A stretch of DNA of 64,000 nt from NCBI GenBank assembly GCA_034670405.1, contig JAXDDX010000059.1, positions 598,001-662,000 on the forward strand, read 5' to 3'. The position numbers were made by a program, and so were the translations under genes. Under the pieces are notes generated by a model that saw only the letters and a list, made by a program, of their open reading frames with translations, had not been told where the DNA came from and ran no database searches. Positions 51,001-63,377 of the stretch are shown here, piece after piece (within the stretch, counting starts at the first letter, position 1; each line of letters begins with the position of its first letter). Origin of the DNA: Hoplostethus atlanticus. Lineage: Eukaryota; Chordata; Actinopteri; Trachichthyiformes; Trachichthyidae.

Positions 51001-53427
51001 ATGGCCTCGCACTGCCTGTCATATTAGAGTCTCAAGCAGAGTGAAGGGTTGTCAGCATCCACCCACTCTCCATTTCTACCCCATCCATTTCTACATCCCG
51101 TGGGCTCCATCATGGTGTGGAAGATATCATCTATCTCCATAGCAACCAGCGCCAGGTGACAAATCGGTTTCTGGTCCCACTCCCCCTGGAGAACATGTCC
51201 CAACCCTCCATTCAATATTGCCTATTTGTTGTGGAACCAATAAGGCTTCCGACTGAGACTGTCAGCAGGGGCACAAATCATCAGAATCGTAGGCCATAAA
51301 ACATTTTCTCTCATCTCCTGCATTACATATAGAATTGGAGGATGGGGACATGAGTAATGACACAGTGTCATTAAGATATGTGAATGTGTGTGGAGAAAAA
51401 GCGCTCTGCAAAGTGCATTATGGTCCAAAAGTAGGGCAGTGCTATAGCCCTCTCAGATATTGAGTGAAAAGGCAGTCCAAGTCTTTACAGCAGCAAATGC
51501 ATGAATCCATATTTCAACAGTCTGAATGCAGCATCTTATTTTAGTTCATCTCTCAACCCGTAGACCATATGTTGAAGGAGAACTTACCACCTGTTCTGCA
51601 TCTCTCTTAAGCTCATAAACAACCTTTCACGCCAAGGAGGGAAATTGCAGAAAACATTTATGTTGCAGCACAAATGAATATGAAAAGTACAGGGCTTTGT
51701 AGGAAAAAAAAACGACAGTATGAATAACTAAGAATATGACAATAACCACTTACCCCTGCACTCCCCGCATTTATTCCCAATTAGCGCTAACGAGTGTAAA
51801 GAGAAGAGAGGAAATCATTCACTCTAATGTCGGGTGGATGCTGGAACAGTTAAGGTGCAGGCAGACGAGGAATTGGACAGCGAGCCTCCGAGGGTTGTGC
51901 TCTGGGGGTGGGCGAGCCTTCTGTCAGAACAGGTATTGTCCCACTGCATGTAATGGTGATCCTGGCTGCACCGCTCTGCATCTGCTGCTGGCGCTGGAGC
52001 AAAGACAGACAACAGCCTGGAGAGCACGGGCCCAAACAGGCTTCCCCCTCGCTCCATCACACCCCGACTGGGCTCGGCGCTTGGCTCGTAGCGGGTTTCC
52101 CACACCAACCTGAGGACCCAACACAAAAGCAGCAGGCTGAGCTTGTGAGGCAGTTGTTTATGAGGGTGTTTCCAATAGTAGCTGAATAAGGGGGATGCTA
52201 GTAACCACTGCCAAGAGAAAAAGGGATGCAGGAAGCAGAGAGCATGACCTAGACCATTCGATAATCTTTCCCCATGTCAGGGATTTTCTAGCGATCTGCT
52301 GTGGGGCTCTCCCTGGGCTGATGATGTCACCATATAGAAACTTCTTATTGGTAGGAAGTATTGATGCGGTGCCAGCTCACATGGGTCGTTTGCCTCTTGC
52401 ACTTCTGACTCCGAGCTACTGTGACCTGGTGGAGGAAGTCATCTAACAGCATTATAGAGCCAAACACAAAGATGACGGGACACGAAAATCACCCAGTTCC
52501 TACTCTTCTACTCCTCAAGCCTCTCCGCAAGGGGATTACACTCAAAATGATGAAAAACTGGTTGCAAGATGTATGACGAATCAGGAGGATTAAAAGGGAT
52601 TGTACTCTATTCTACTGTAATAACTCAAACACAGGCTGATGGATTCAAGGGTGAAGGTCAAACTTGTGGATGATCACGTTCTTCCCTCTTGATCCACTCT
52701 CACTGCTGTTGGAAGAGTTTCTGTAATCAGTGATCAGTCTCCAGTGACGTAGTACCGGAGTCACGGGTCGGACACCCCGCTGGTGACGTCTCTGCAACCC
52801 GAGACATCGCGTTTGGTGTGCAGTAATCAGCGTTTCGCAGTTTCAATCACAGGCGTTGCTTGCCAAGCTCTTAAGCTTGCGGCGTATTTAAGCAGATTTT
52901 GCTTCATTCACTTTTTTCAGTTGCTATTAATACACTTTTTCATCTTTGCCTCATTGCAGCCTGTCCTTCCACTCAGCCTAAATATTTTACTATGCTGAAG
53001 AGCCTCGCAATAACTTGTCCTCCCCTAAGTGCTAATGTGTCCGCCCACCTTTTCATCCATCATCTGTGAAGCTGTCCACCGTGACTTTCATCAGACTTCC
53101 CCCTCTTGTCAGCGGCGGTCCCCATGCCCTGTCTGCCTGATGCAAAGGGAACATGGAGGGGGGGTTTCCCTCTGCCTCCATGCTTCTTTAATGTTCATCT
53201 AGTGTCTTTTGTCTTCCTCTGGCATGAAAGCGATGTTCACGTTCCAGAATATTCCCTGTCTGGGATATCCACAGCTCTCACAGTCGTTGTTTCACTCCCC
53301 AGACATTAGCAACCCACACACTGAAATCCCATGTAGAAATCGTTTTGTTCCTTTTGGTGAGGCATCACACCTTGCAGCCTCAGAAGGTGGATGGCGGTGG
53401 TGTGACGTTTGACTCATAGTGGGGAAA

Positions 53428-53464
53428 TGGGAGGAGGGAGGGAGGGAGGGAGGGAGGAGGAGGG
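53428..53464. repeat. (GGGA)n tract
   Basis: Tandem GGGA/GGAG units ending AGGAGGAGGG. Confidence 0.9.
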
Positions 53465-54041
53465 TGGCAAAATGAATAAATAAAATTGCATGAAATGAAT
53501 TCCCTGTCGGTGTGTCCCTGCCGCAGGGGGGTTAGGAGAACTTTTACACTAGCGCTGCAGCGTGGGCCACACTTCAGAGGGTGAGAGGGTGGAAGGCTAA
53601 TGCTGCCAACAGCCAGCGGCATTCCTGGAAGTACAAACAGAGGAGAGGGATGCGGGAAGAGAGAGAGGGGGGGAGGCACGGCACAATGAAATGGAATTTA
53701 ATATTGAGTTATCAAATTCTCTTTCATTTTTTGGTGTTTGGTCAAAAGTTTCAAGTTGTCTACTTCACATTCCACTGGGCGGTAATGTCAGAAAGTTTGT
53801 ATTCCCTCTGTAATTGAGGTGAGTGAGCCAGAATACAATCTAATGGACAGATAAAGTGGGTAGTAAATGGACTGTCTACAAATTGATTAGAATAGTGGAA
53901 TGGTTCATATTTTTCTCGTCATCTAAAATGGTTTTTTTTTTCTTACTTATCCATCTATGCCAGAAGCTGTGGTTATTTATTCAGTGCCTGTTAGAAACCC
54001 AGGAGAGTCATAGCATCCAGTTTGTTTAAAGAGATGAACTA

Positions 54042-54084
54042 GGTGTACACACACACAAGTGCTTGCACACACACACACACCCTC
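54042..54084. repeat. Interrupted (CA)n
   Basis: Two short CA runs separated by AGTGCTTG. Confidence 0.85.
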
Positions 54085-56922
54085 GCCCCAGGTTCTTCCT
54101 CTACCTCAGAACGCCTGTGATCCTGCAAAACGCTGGGCAGCGGCTGCTCTTTGACGATGGCAGGCTTTACAGTGATTCCAGTTGACAGGTGCTCTTCGTC
54201 AACAGGTTAGTCCAACTCTTAAAGCGGTTTGGCCTGGACATTACTCAACTGGTAGTGAAAGATCCATGCAGATGAGTCCACAAAGTCCAGCAGCCCTGCC
54301 TCCTTTAATCCTGGAGAAATGAGAGATGAAGTGTGGATTCAAATACCTGGAGCTCCAGACTGGAGGATCAACCTGCAACCTTCATCCTGCTGACCCTTCC
54401 AGCAAAAGTGGATGGTCTTTATTAACTGGCTAATCACGGCCTCTAGTTTCAGGTGTCATCTCCAATCAGGTTGGGTGGGTTGACAGAGCATCAGATATAT
54501 GATCTCCCCCCCCGCCCCCCTGCTGTGCCGGTGTGTCTATTGATCAATGCCAGAGAGACCTTTGGGAGAGGGAGGGAGTGAAGGGGTTCGATAACACTGT
54601 GTGCGGTGTGTAATCTCATCTGAAAGGCTGTCATATCAGACAGGGCGGCTGCACTGATAGCCACGCTCTCCCTCCCCGAGTGGCAAATTAGATTTCTGCA
54701 ATTAGATTGACGTGTGTGTGTAGATCTAAGACCTGGAGCTCCTCTAATCATGTCTGGACAGTGTGCATCTTGTATTTGTGTGCGGTTGGATTAATGTCTT
54801 GTTGATTGGCAGCTTGGTCTTCAGTACGCCAGGAGTCACAAGCCCAATCTGAAGGCAGATTCTGGGCACACATCACACAGCAGAATGGCATTGATATGTA
54901 TTGATACTCCATGTTAGTACCCGACCCACATCCATCTCCCATTAAAACCTTTTTTCATGCTGCAAAACAAACACTCAGAGTCATCAAGAAACCATGCATG
55001 GAGTACTCAGCGCCAATTTCTGAGTCTTTACACCGATTCGGAGGGGATGCTTGCTTGAACAAAAAAAACAAAACGCAATAAGGGAAGTAATTAAAATCAG
55101 CATCATTAAAGCGCGCTGCACCAAAATATTAATTACGCTGCCAGGGATGTAAATTGGTGCTGCCTCACTCTGACAAGTATTTGCCTGTTGCCCCACTCGA
55201 CACGCCGGCGGAGATTAAACAGCGATACGTGCACGCCGGAGCGCTTCCCTCTCCCCGTGGCGCTGGGCGAAGCCTCCTCTTCTTCTGCAGGCCTCCTAAT
55301 GGAGCGAATTTATTTTGACTCCAGCCCTAATGTGCCTTGATCTATCAATTCTCCGTCCCTCTCCAGTTCCTTTATCCTTCCCTGCCAGGCGAGTGCCGTA
55401 GCGCTGGAAGGGCATTAGCTGCATTGGCTGGGTCTTGTTTGCATGATGGGCTCGATTGTGTGATTACCATAATGGTGAAAATGGAGAGAGAGAGAGAGGG
55501 CGATCGAGAGTCAGAGGAAGAGAGAGAGAGAGAGGGGGCAATCAGGGATTCTTGTCTTTAATTTCCCCACTGTGGTTCCTACATCGTTACGGCTAACTAG
55601 GAAGACAAATACAAGTTGGGGTTTTTCTGTGTTGTCGTACGCAGATTCGCTAGCCGCTTTTCACGCGTGTTAAGCACTAGATTTATTTGCGCAATACCGG
55701 TAGCCATGGCGACAAGGCAGTCACACAGACTTATCCTTAGACGTATGAAGGATTCCATTCAATTCTATGGACAAACCTCAGTAAAACTACTTTTATTTTT
55801 TAAAGGAGAATTGGCAATAGGATAGATAAAGAAACAAGAGTGGTACCCAACAGGCCACTTCTGCTGGGACTGCCTCCCTATAGGCTAGCAGGAATAACCA
55901 CATGATTTCTGGACACATTGCTAAGTTAAGTTTTCAAGGATCAACATGGCCCTTCATGGCACTCCAAAATACATTTCAACACTTCTCGTTTGTGCAGTTA
56001 GATACGAGTTCATGGCAGGTCAGCGGTAGTGCTCCACCAGCCGGGTGTCTGTTTTGACACTTGGCTGAGAGGCAGACTGTGCGCTCCCCCACCCTCTCCC
56101 TGCCTCTTCCCGCTGCACTCGTCTAGACAGGGGTGCTACATCAATGTCACACACACACACTTGGCCATCGTCTGCTGTTTTATGCTCTCTGTAAATAGGC
56201 TTTTTACTTTTTGTCTGACGGAGAAAAAAAACAACTCTTAAAGCTTCCATTTCAAAAGTAGACTGGAGATTTAGAGGGAGGAGGCACTCGGAGGTCGTCA
56301 GAGGTCATCGCACTTTGAAGAACTTGATGATGGAGAATGTGAAATACATTGAAGGCTCAATTAGTCCAGTGTAAAGAGGACACATTGAGCAGTATTGATG
56401 TAAAGCAAGGATTGAGCACTTCTAATGAGCAGTTAGTAGTGAAGTCCTGTGAAGCTAGTAATTGGTAGGACAGGTTTAGAGTGATACTCGGTGGGATTAG
56501 TTTCCCCCGTCTTATATGTGCGACTGCAGAAGGAGATCTCAGTGCAGGGTTCCTCCTCATACAGGCGCTGTCAATGCCTGCCAGTTTATCTTTGGACACC
56601 CTCCAAGCCCTTTAGGCCCTGCAGTCAGATATACTTTGAGGGTTTGCTGGCACACCTACAAACACAGAGGTCTGAGAAATTAGAACATCAAAACCTGGCC
56701 GACTTCACAGGAAAGTTTTCATTTTTAACGGATATGTATCATCAGCTGGAATACGTCCAGTTAATTTCCCCCCTTCTCTTCATCCGTTATTGATTTATCT
56801 GGCACCTGCTCATCAAGGAGACTAAAGCATGGCATTGGTATTCCATCCTCCCAGAAAAAAATCAATCTTGATTGATGGCCATGGCATTTCTCACATCTCT
56901 GTTTCTCCACCTTCGCACCACC

Positions 56923-56942
56923 TTTTTTTTTTTTTTTTTTTT
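56923..56942. repeat. T20 homopolymer
   Basis: Twenty T residues followed by CATGTGCAG. It resembles a polypyrimidine tract plus acceptor, but no supported exon follows. Confidence 0.9.
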
Positions 56943-57809
56943 CATGTGCAGCCGCCTGGCAACCCCACTTAATCTCTCTCCCTCTAAACTCCCTTTCTCC
57001 CTCCCCCCCCCCACCCCACCACCACCGCTCCATTGGTGCTCTCCATCAAAACATTCACCCACAGTCTCTTCTCGGTGCAGTTTATTCACGGTGTGTGTCT
57101 GGAAAGGCAAAGAGCCGGCTCGCTGGCGCTGTCTCTCTGTTGCCAGGTAGCATTAGCGCTAACATGACGATTGATAATTGGACGCGGGCAACCATCGGTA
57201 ACGGGGCCGTGTAATTAGTGTGAATCCCGGAGTCTCCATCGATTAGAATCACCTTGATAACGTGAGCAGGGTTCCTTATCGGCCACCGCCGTAACGTTTC
57301 ATTTCTCCCGCTATTCGTTCAGTCAGAGGGCTTAATCACACAAACTGAAATTAGCAATGTGTACGACTGGTTCCCCCAAGGGTGTATTCAGACAAATTAT
57401 AGTGCACTGTGAATGTTTTTAGAGTCACAATGGACATCTGAGGGCGTTCTAGGAATACCAGCCCATATAGTGCATGCAAGGTTTTTAAATTGGAGTGAAA
57501 CATGCTAGTCTTGTTTCATCGGAATGAACAGGGTGTGTATGAGTGTGTTTGTGTTTGTGTGTGTGTGTTTAGAGAGAAAGAGGAGGAGAGAGAGAGCTGG
57601 GGGGAGGGAGAGAGAGCAAGGCCAGTACTATTGTGACACACACACACACACAAACAGTGAAGTGAGTGATTGATCATGTGGATTCAGGCCACCTCATGTA
57701 ACCCACCTGACCCACACTGACTGGCCTGTGACGGCCGTGATAAATGAACACCCACCGACCGATGTCTCACTAATGGCTTTCTATGTACTCTGCAAGCAGT
57801 AGGCACGCG

Positions 57810-57941
57810 CACGCACACACACACTTACACACACATACACACACACACACACTCACACACACACTCTGGTGTACACGATTGTGTATGTGTATCATCTGTT
57901 TTTTGTCTCCCAATATAGATGCTGAGAGCACACAAGCACAT

Positions 57942-57981
<40 letters not shown>
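57810..57981. repeat. Paired (CA)n arrays
   Basis: CA arrays occupy about 57812-57863 (with CTTA, CATA and CTCA breaks) and 57943-57979. They are separated by about 80 bp of unique sequence that includes AACAC-free GTGTATGTGTATC. Confidence 0.9.
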
Positions 57982-57984
<3 letters not shown>

Positions 57985-59006
57985 TAGTACAGTAAGAAGA
58001 TAACTGACTCAAAGCTTATTGTGACAAGCTCTGGCTTAACGGGTTATTTCATATACTCCTAGCATGTCAGCTAGCCGTTTGCAGTTATCAGACGTGTTCA
58101 TTAGGATGTTTGATATATTATAGGAATTCCAATGTTCCTCTATTTATATACAGATATGATTAAAAGATGTTTGATGAAGACATTGTTAAATGTTCATTTT
58201 GTTTGAGTGGTTAAATTTAAAGTTATTGTGTTTTCATAAATCCACTCTTTTTTTCTCCAGGCAGTTTCAGACTAACCCCAGTAAACTCAACTGGACTTGG
58301 TTCTGATTGGTTCCCCCCACTAATGAATTCCTGACCTCTGTCCAGTCAGGCCAATCTGCAGCATTTGAACTGGAAAGCCTCCACTCACCTAATTCTGAAT
58401 TAGAGGAGCTGGTGTTGTCGGCCAATCAGGGTCCAGTATTGAGACTGTTCTGCCTGTGAGGACTTCTTCAGAATGGGGTTGAGATGAGCTGCGTGACATT
58501 GTCCCAGCTGATTGTACCGGCTGTGATGCATTGTTGTCACATTGAGTCATTCTCGTCAGCCAAGTCACCGATGCATCCTTGGTTGGCAAGTAAAAGGGAT
58601 CTTTATATCCTCGGCGGCCTTTTGTTTATGAATCGTACCTTGGCCATTAAATACATGTCAAATGCATCATGGAGGACACAACAACACATATTGAGACCCT
58701 GTGTTGTGTGTGTGTGTATGTGTGTGTGTGCACGTATGTGAGTCTTTCTAAATATGCACAATAAACCCCAACTATTACCTTAATCTCTTGGCCCGTCGGC
58801 CACAAAATCCCTCTGGACTCCTTCCACTATTAGCACAGGGCTACTGAAATAAATAGGGTCCCTGTTTGGGCTTGGCCTCATGATGGATTGATCTGCTCCT
58901 TTCCTCCTCAGAGTCAATCAATCATCTTCGGTACTGTTTTCAATAGCAATTTCCCCACACTCTGCTGCCTCGCCAAGGGTCACAGACAGCTACTTCTGGG
59001 GTTAGG

Positions 59007-59020
59007 CAACCAGGGGGCGT
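59007..59020 (+). promoter_or_regulatory. CTCF-like motif in the MAN1C1 intron
   Basis: CAACCAGGGGGCGT matches the CTCF core with one change in the first four bases (CAAC for CCAC). It has the same orientation as the site at 17532-17545. Confidence 0.4.
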
Positions 59021-61252
59021 CCGCCATCTGACTCCACCCCTCCTCTCAGCTGTCTCATCAAATAGAGACCGAGCCGTTCAAGAAGCAAACTAAATGTTCT
59101 TCCTCCATCACCTTAGTCTCATTAGCAGAAACAGGAAGCCACGCTCATACGATCAACATACGTCTAACGCTACATACGAGGACACCGCTAACAACCCCAG
59201 CAGATGGTTCCTGTAGTGTTCTGTACATGTGTCTGGCCCCCGGGCTAGCGCTGTCCTCTCGCTGACAGTGCGAGGTGTACAGCTGAAGTGGAGTTATTGA
59301 AGAGTGGGTGGGAGGACGGGGATCGTGTGGTAAATCTGAGCTGAATAGTTAGTACTGTCAATACAGGAGAGGTGGTAGGAGAGCACTGACATGGCACCCA
59401 CGCCAGCATGGGCATGGGGCCACCGCCCAGGAAGAAACACAATGAGAAGATCCAGTAGCGATGCAGAGTTACAGGCATTTTCAAGAAAGAATCAGTGTTT
59501 TGTCGACATCCAATTCTGCACTTTACTGGGATTTGCAGTATACTGTATTTATTTATGGCCACAGCATATGGTGCCAATCATTCAGCCATGTCAGTCATCG
59601 ATCCCTGTCCAGTGCGCCCTTTGACATCCTGGCTGACCGCATCAACTAACCCGACTAGCTGTAGGAGATGAGGTGAAAGGTGCTGCTGAAGGGTTTTGCT
59701 CATATAAGCACATGCTGCAGATACATGTGCATCGTGGCTTGTAGATCCTGATTAAAAATGAAAATCCTTGAAAAAAAGGAACAAAAGAGAAGAGCTGTTA
59801 GTTTCATCTGATACTAGAAAGAGAAAGTAAAAAAAGGAAGTTTATTTGACGGTTTGAAGTCGGTTTGAAGTCGGTTATCAGTCGTGTAGACCGCATTAGA
59901 CAAGAAAAACTCGAGCTGTCCACCACGCTGCACAGTCTGATGAAAATGGCAATTGTTATGTGAGGGAGCAGCAGGAGCCCGAGAGGGGAAAAAAGAGCGA
60001 TAAACGAGAGAGAGAGAGAGAAAATATAGAAAATAGCCCCTTGCACTCTGCAGCCATTTGCTTCTTCTCTCCATCTGCGTTGTGTCGCCCAAAGGTATGG
60101 TTACCATTTGCATGTCTGGTGAGCCTGTACCAGGTTGCAGCGCGGTTACATCAGATCACTCCTGCCATCTACTGTATACATCGGGTTGTGTTCGACGACG
60201 AAGGCGCAGGGTTTTTTGGTTTTTTTTCCCATCACGTCTCTCATTAGCCGGGTCCATTTCCACACTGTTGCGTCCTCAAGTCTCCGATGTTGAACCCTGC
60301 AGCACTTTGATTCAGTCTGTTTAGTCACACTTTCTTGTCATTAAACTTCCAAACTATATAATTTGCCCTTCAACTCCTCTGCAGTAATTCATTAAGGATG
60401 GTGTTTGTGTTTCCTTTTGTGCAGAGCTGTCTTTCTATTCAGCCGCCTGTGCACAATATTTGGTCATATGGGGATGAAAATAGAGCAATGCAATCTCACA
60501 TAAGGCCACCGGGATGGACTAAACACCTCATTTAGGTTGTGAAGGGAAATGAATAGCTTCAAATGAGATGAATCACACACACACACACACATTTAGACAC
60601 ACAGTGAAGGGAACACACACACTGAGTTGAATCCAGGAACATCTGCTAATGTTCGCTAAAAATCACTGTTGTGTTTTTTTTTTTTAAAGGTTGAGAGACT
60701 CCGGTGTTTGATTCCTAAATGACTCGACTTTCATCTTAGGGTGACTGATGCTTTTCAGCTGATGTTTTTAATTTCAGAGCAACGGGAGCTGCTGCACAAA
60801 GCTGTTTTTAGTGTTATCATTCAACATCACTACGCCAATTACAGCAACGTGGCGTGCGAGGCGCTTTCATGTTTTGCTTTGCATCGTAGAAAGCTGTCAA
60901 GCGATGCAGACTGTTGCTAAAAGGAACGTCGCTTTAAAGGCTGTATTTTACACTTATCCGAGTACTTATCTACCTTCTGAGCGCACTCTCCATAACAGTC
61001 AAGGAAATGCTTAACCCATAACATTTTGAGGCATTCGCTGTCTTTTAATTAAAAACTGTAATTAAACTGTAAATTTTCACATTTCACATAAACTGAAATG
61101 CTCTCAGAGTTATGGACGTTTTGTACAACGAAAAAGACAAAAGACAAATGAACCAAATACAGCACAATACAATACAACATGCTGTGTTAGCATCTTACCA
61201 GCCCATAACCTTGGCAGCCCTAACTGACCCATTTCTCTCATGCGTTTTGCAG

Positions 61253-61368
61253 GCGGCCTGAGAGGAGCCTCCATCATCGACTCCCTGGACACGCTGTATA
61301 TTATGGGATTGACTGAGGAGTATAATGACGCCAAGGAGTGGGTGCAGACCAGCCTGGACCTCAACTCG
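61253..61368 (+). CDS. man1c1: Next exon of Golgi alpha-1,2-mannosidase IC (GH47)
   Basis: The 116-nt exon follows a TTTTGCAG acceptor and ends at TCG|GTAAGC. It enters in phase 1, completing the split glycine codon from exon 44507-44603, and leaves in phase 0. It encodes [19 protein letters not shown], then [20 protein letters not shown]. The [12 protein letters not shown] stretch is the GH47 signature corresponding to [11 protein letters not shown] in human MAN1C1 and [12 protein letters not shown] in MAN1A enzymes. The SLDTL form and the following EE..DAK.WV pattern favour IC. Both exons together give 71 uninterrupted codons (213 nt), which supports a functional gene. The next exon should begin near GEASLFEVNIR, but I see no such coding sequence before 64000, so the gene runs out of the window. 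Confidence 0.93.
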
Positions 61369-62727
61369 GTAAGCTCATTCGTCTCTTGTCTAATTGGATA
61401 GTAACCCTTTTCGTCAGGCCCAATAACCAATCAACTTCCCAAGAATGTTATTCCACCCTATAAAGATTGAACTCACTTCTATGTTCGACCCCCGGGGTGA
61501 CCTTGACCTCCCCCGACCCTGACCAGACCCTCCTTAGGTTTGCATGATGAAGCTCCCGCCAGTGGTCTTGCGTACCGGATTGATTTTAAGCGGTGCCTAT
61601 TGTGCCTTAAACCGCCACCGTGTGCAGTTGAGTTTGACGGTTTGCCAAAGCCGGGGCCGTTTCAGCGGAGGGGGAATCAAAAGCCTCCTGTGTGGCCGCC
61701 GCGCCATTCTGGCCACGCTTTGTTACGGCTGTGATGGGATTCTCTGTCTCGCTCAGAGGTCTCTGTGTGGCGGAAAATGCGATAAATAAAAGAGAGGAAG
61801 GGAGGGGCGGAGGGGATGTTCTGGATAGATAGAAAAGTCGAGGGAAGAGAGAGGAGGCAAAACGAGGGCACGGCCCTTCATTGAGTGATTCTGTAATAAT
61901 GGGTTTTCGTTTTGGGGGTCTGGGACAAACGGAGGCCTGCCAGTTTGGATATTATGTGAGTGTTGAGTGAAAGCCAGCGAGGGTGCCAACTGGGACAGGC
62001 TTTTTATGTGCTCCGTCACCAGCAGCAGTCGAGTGCAGGCCAGGTTGTCGGCGCTGGTGTAGGTTACTCATCAGTCAAGTGTTGCACCGGTTGTAAGAAG
62101 TTGTGCGGTTTTAACACAATGGGGTGTAATTACACAACGCTTGCAGACTTGACTGTGTCATTGTGACGGCGTCAACATCGCTCGTGCCAAACTATAATCA
62201 GAGCAATTCACTGGCTTGTCTTGACGAGGTATCAGATGTGTTCATTTTTGGGATGCATTGTTTGCCGACAAAACTTTGCTCCATTCAGCGCTGAGCAATC
62301 ACTCCACTATTTCGCTTACAAAACAAACCCCGCTCCCTTGAAAAACGGCATGTGTGGTACGGCACGCATGATACCCTCCACAGTTGCCAACCGCACACCA
62401 TTTCATGTGAATAGATGTTGCCATGCCAACTGTCACGCACACGTAGTTACTCCACGGGCGAGCAGCTCCAGGGTAAAATAAGGCCTGAAACACACTGGCA
62501 CTGTGTTTGTGATGTGCTGTTGTCCCGCGGTGTTCGGTCCCGTGCAGCGCCATCTTGATCACAGTCGGTCTTGAGGCCACACAGAATGCACAGTGTACGT
62601 TAATCTCACCCACACCATCACATCAAAGGCAACGTTCAGTCATCCTCTTCTTCTCTCTATTTCTCTCACTCACAGGACACACTCACACACACACACACAC
62701 ACAGATACATGCGTTCAATGTGGTTTC

Positions 62728-62845
62728 AGTGTGGAGTTTGCATCTCCTGGTGTTCGCACAGGTTTCCTCCCACAGTCCAAACACATGCAAGTTTTATGAT
62801 TGGAGATGATAAATTTCCCATAGGTATGAATGAGAGTGTGAGTGA

Positions 62846-62897
<52 letters not shown>

Positions 62898-62990
62898 GTT
62901 TGCTCTGTGATGGACTGGTGATGTCCAGGGAGCTTCCCTGCCTTCCACCCATCTGCATGCTGGGATAGGCTCCACCCCCCCCGTGACCTG
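62728..62990 (+). mobile_element. 5'-truncated SINE related to DANA/mermaid
   Basis: The body strings GTGTGGAGTTTGCATCTCC, TTCCTCCCACAGTCCAAACA, GATGGACTGGTGATGTCCAG and GCTGGGATAGGCTCCACCCC occur in the order I know from fish SINEs of the DANA/mermaid type. The tRNA-like head with the A and B boxes is missing, and a segment after TTTGCATCTCC is deleted. A TGTC array has expanded in the middle (62847-62897). Confidence 0.7.
62847..62897 (+). repeat. (TGTC)n microsatellite inside a SINE
   Basis: About 12 uninterrupted TGTC units follow GTGAGTGATTG. In related SINE copies this position reads GGTTGTCTGTCTCTATG, so the array looks like an expansion of a short native TGTC motif of the element. 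Confidence 0.95.
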
Positions 62991-63275
62991 ATTCGATAAT
63001 CAGGTTTTGAAATCTATAACTATAGAGCTTTCAATACAATCGCTTACTGTAATTTTACAGCTGTTACATTCTTATTGTCTGAATAATTTGAACAATTTAG
63101 TGTATCATTACAGTAACAATCTGTAGATGGAAATAATATGCTTTTTCTGATAATGTACTTTGACAAAGAAGACACGTTATTTAATCCATGCCATCCTATA
63201 TGTAATGTTCTGGTTGGGAACCCGTGCTGCCAGGCTTTTTAACGTCTTTACAGTGCATAGTGAAAGGCAGAGATG

Positions 63276-63377
63276 GGGAGAGAGAGAGAGAGAGAGAGGG
63301 GGAGAGAGAGAGAGAGACACGTACTCGCAACGCGCAATCTCACTCACAATCTCACACACACACACACACACACACAG
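63276..63377. repeat. (GA)n and (CA)n pair
   Basis: GA arrays at 63276-63319 are broken by GGGG. A CA array follows at 63351-63376. Confidence 0.9.

Larger units (their letters stand above)
44604..61252 (+). other. man1c1: MAN1C1 intron, 16.6 kb, phase 1
   Basis: The intron has a GTGAGT donor and a polypyrimidine-poor but valid TTTTGCAG acceptor. It splits a glycine codon in the NMFGGL motif. It contains a tRNA-derived SINE (47735-48025), a CTCF-like site (59007-59020), several microsatellites and a T20 run (56923-56942). The rest is unique sequence in which I see no convincing exon. Many short open stretches on both strands have neither coding-like composition nor splice borders. Confidence 0.85.

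Noticed and set aside
58257-58336. Acceptor-like TTTTTTTCTCCAG followed by an open frame
   Set aside because: No donor within the open part and no resemblance to the mannosidase GEASLFEV region expected next, which also lies after 61368 rather than before it.
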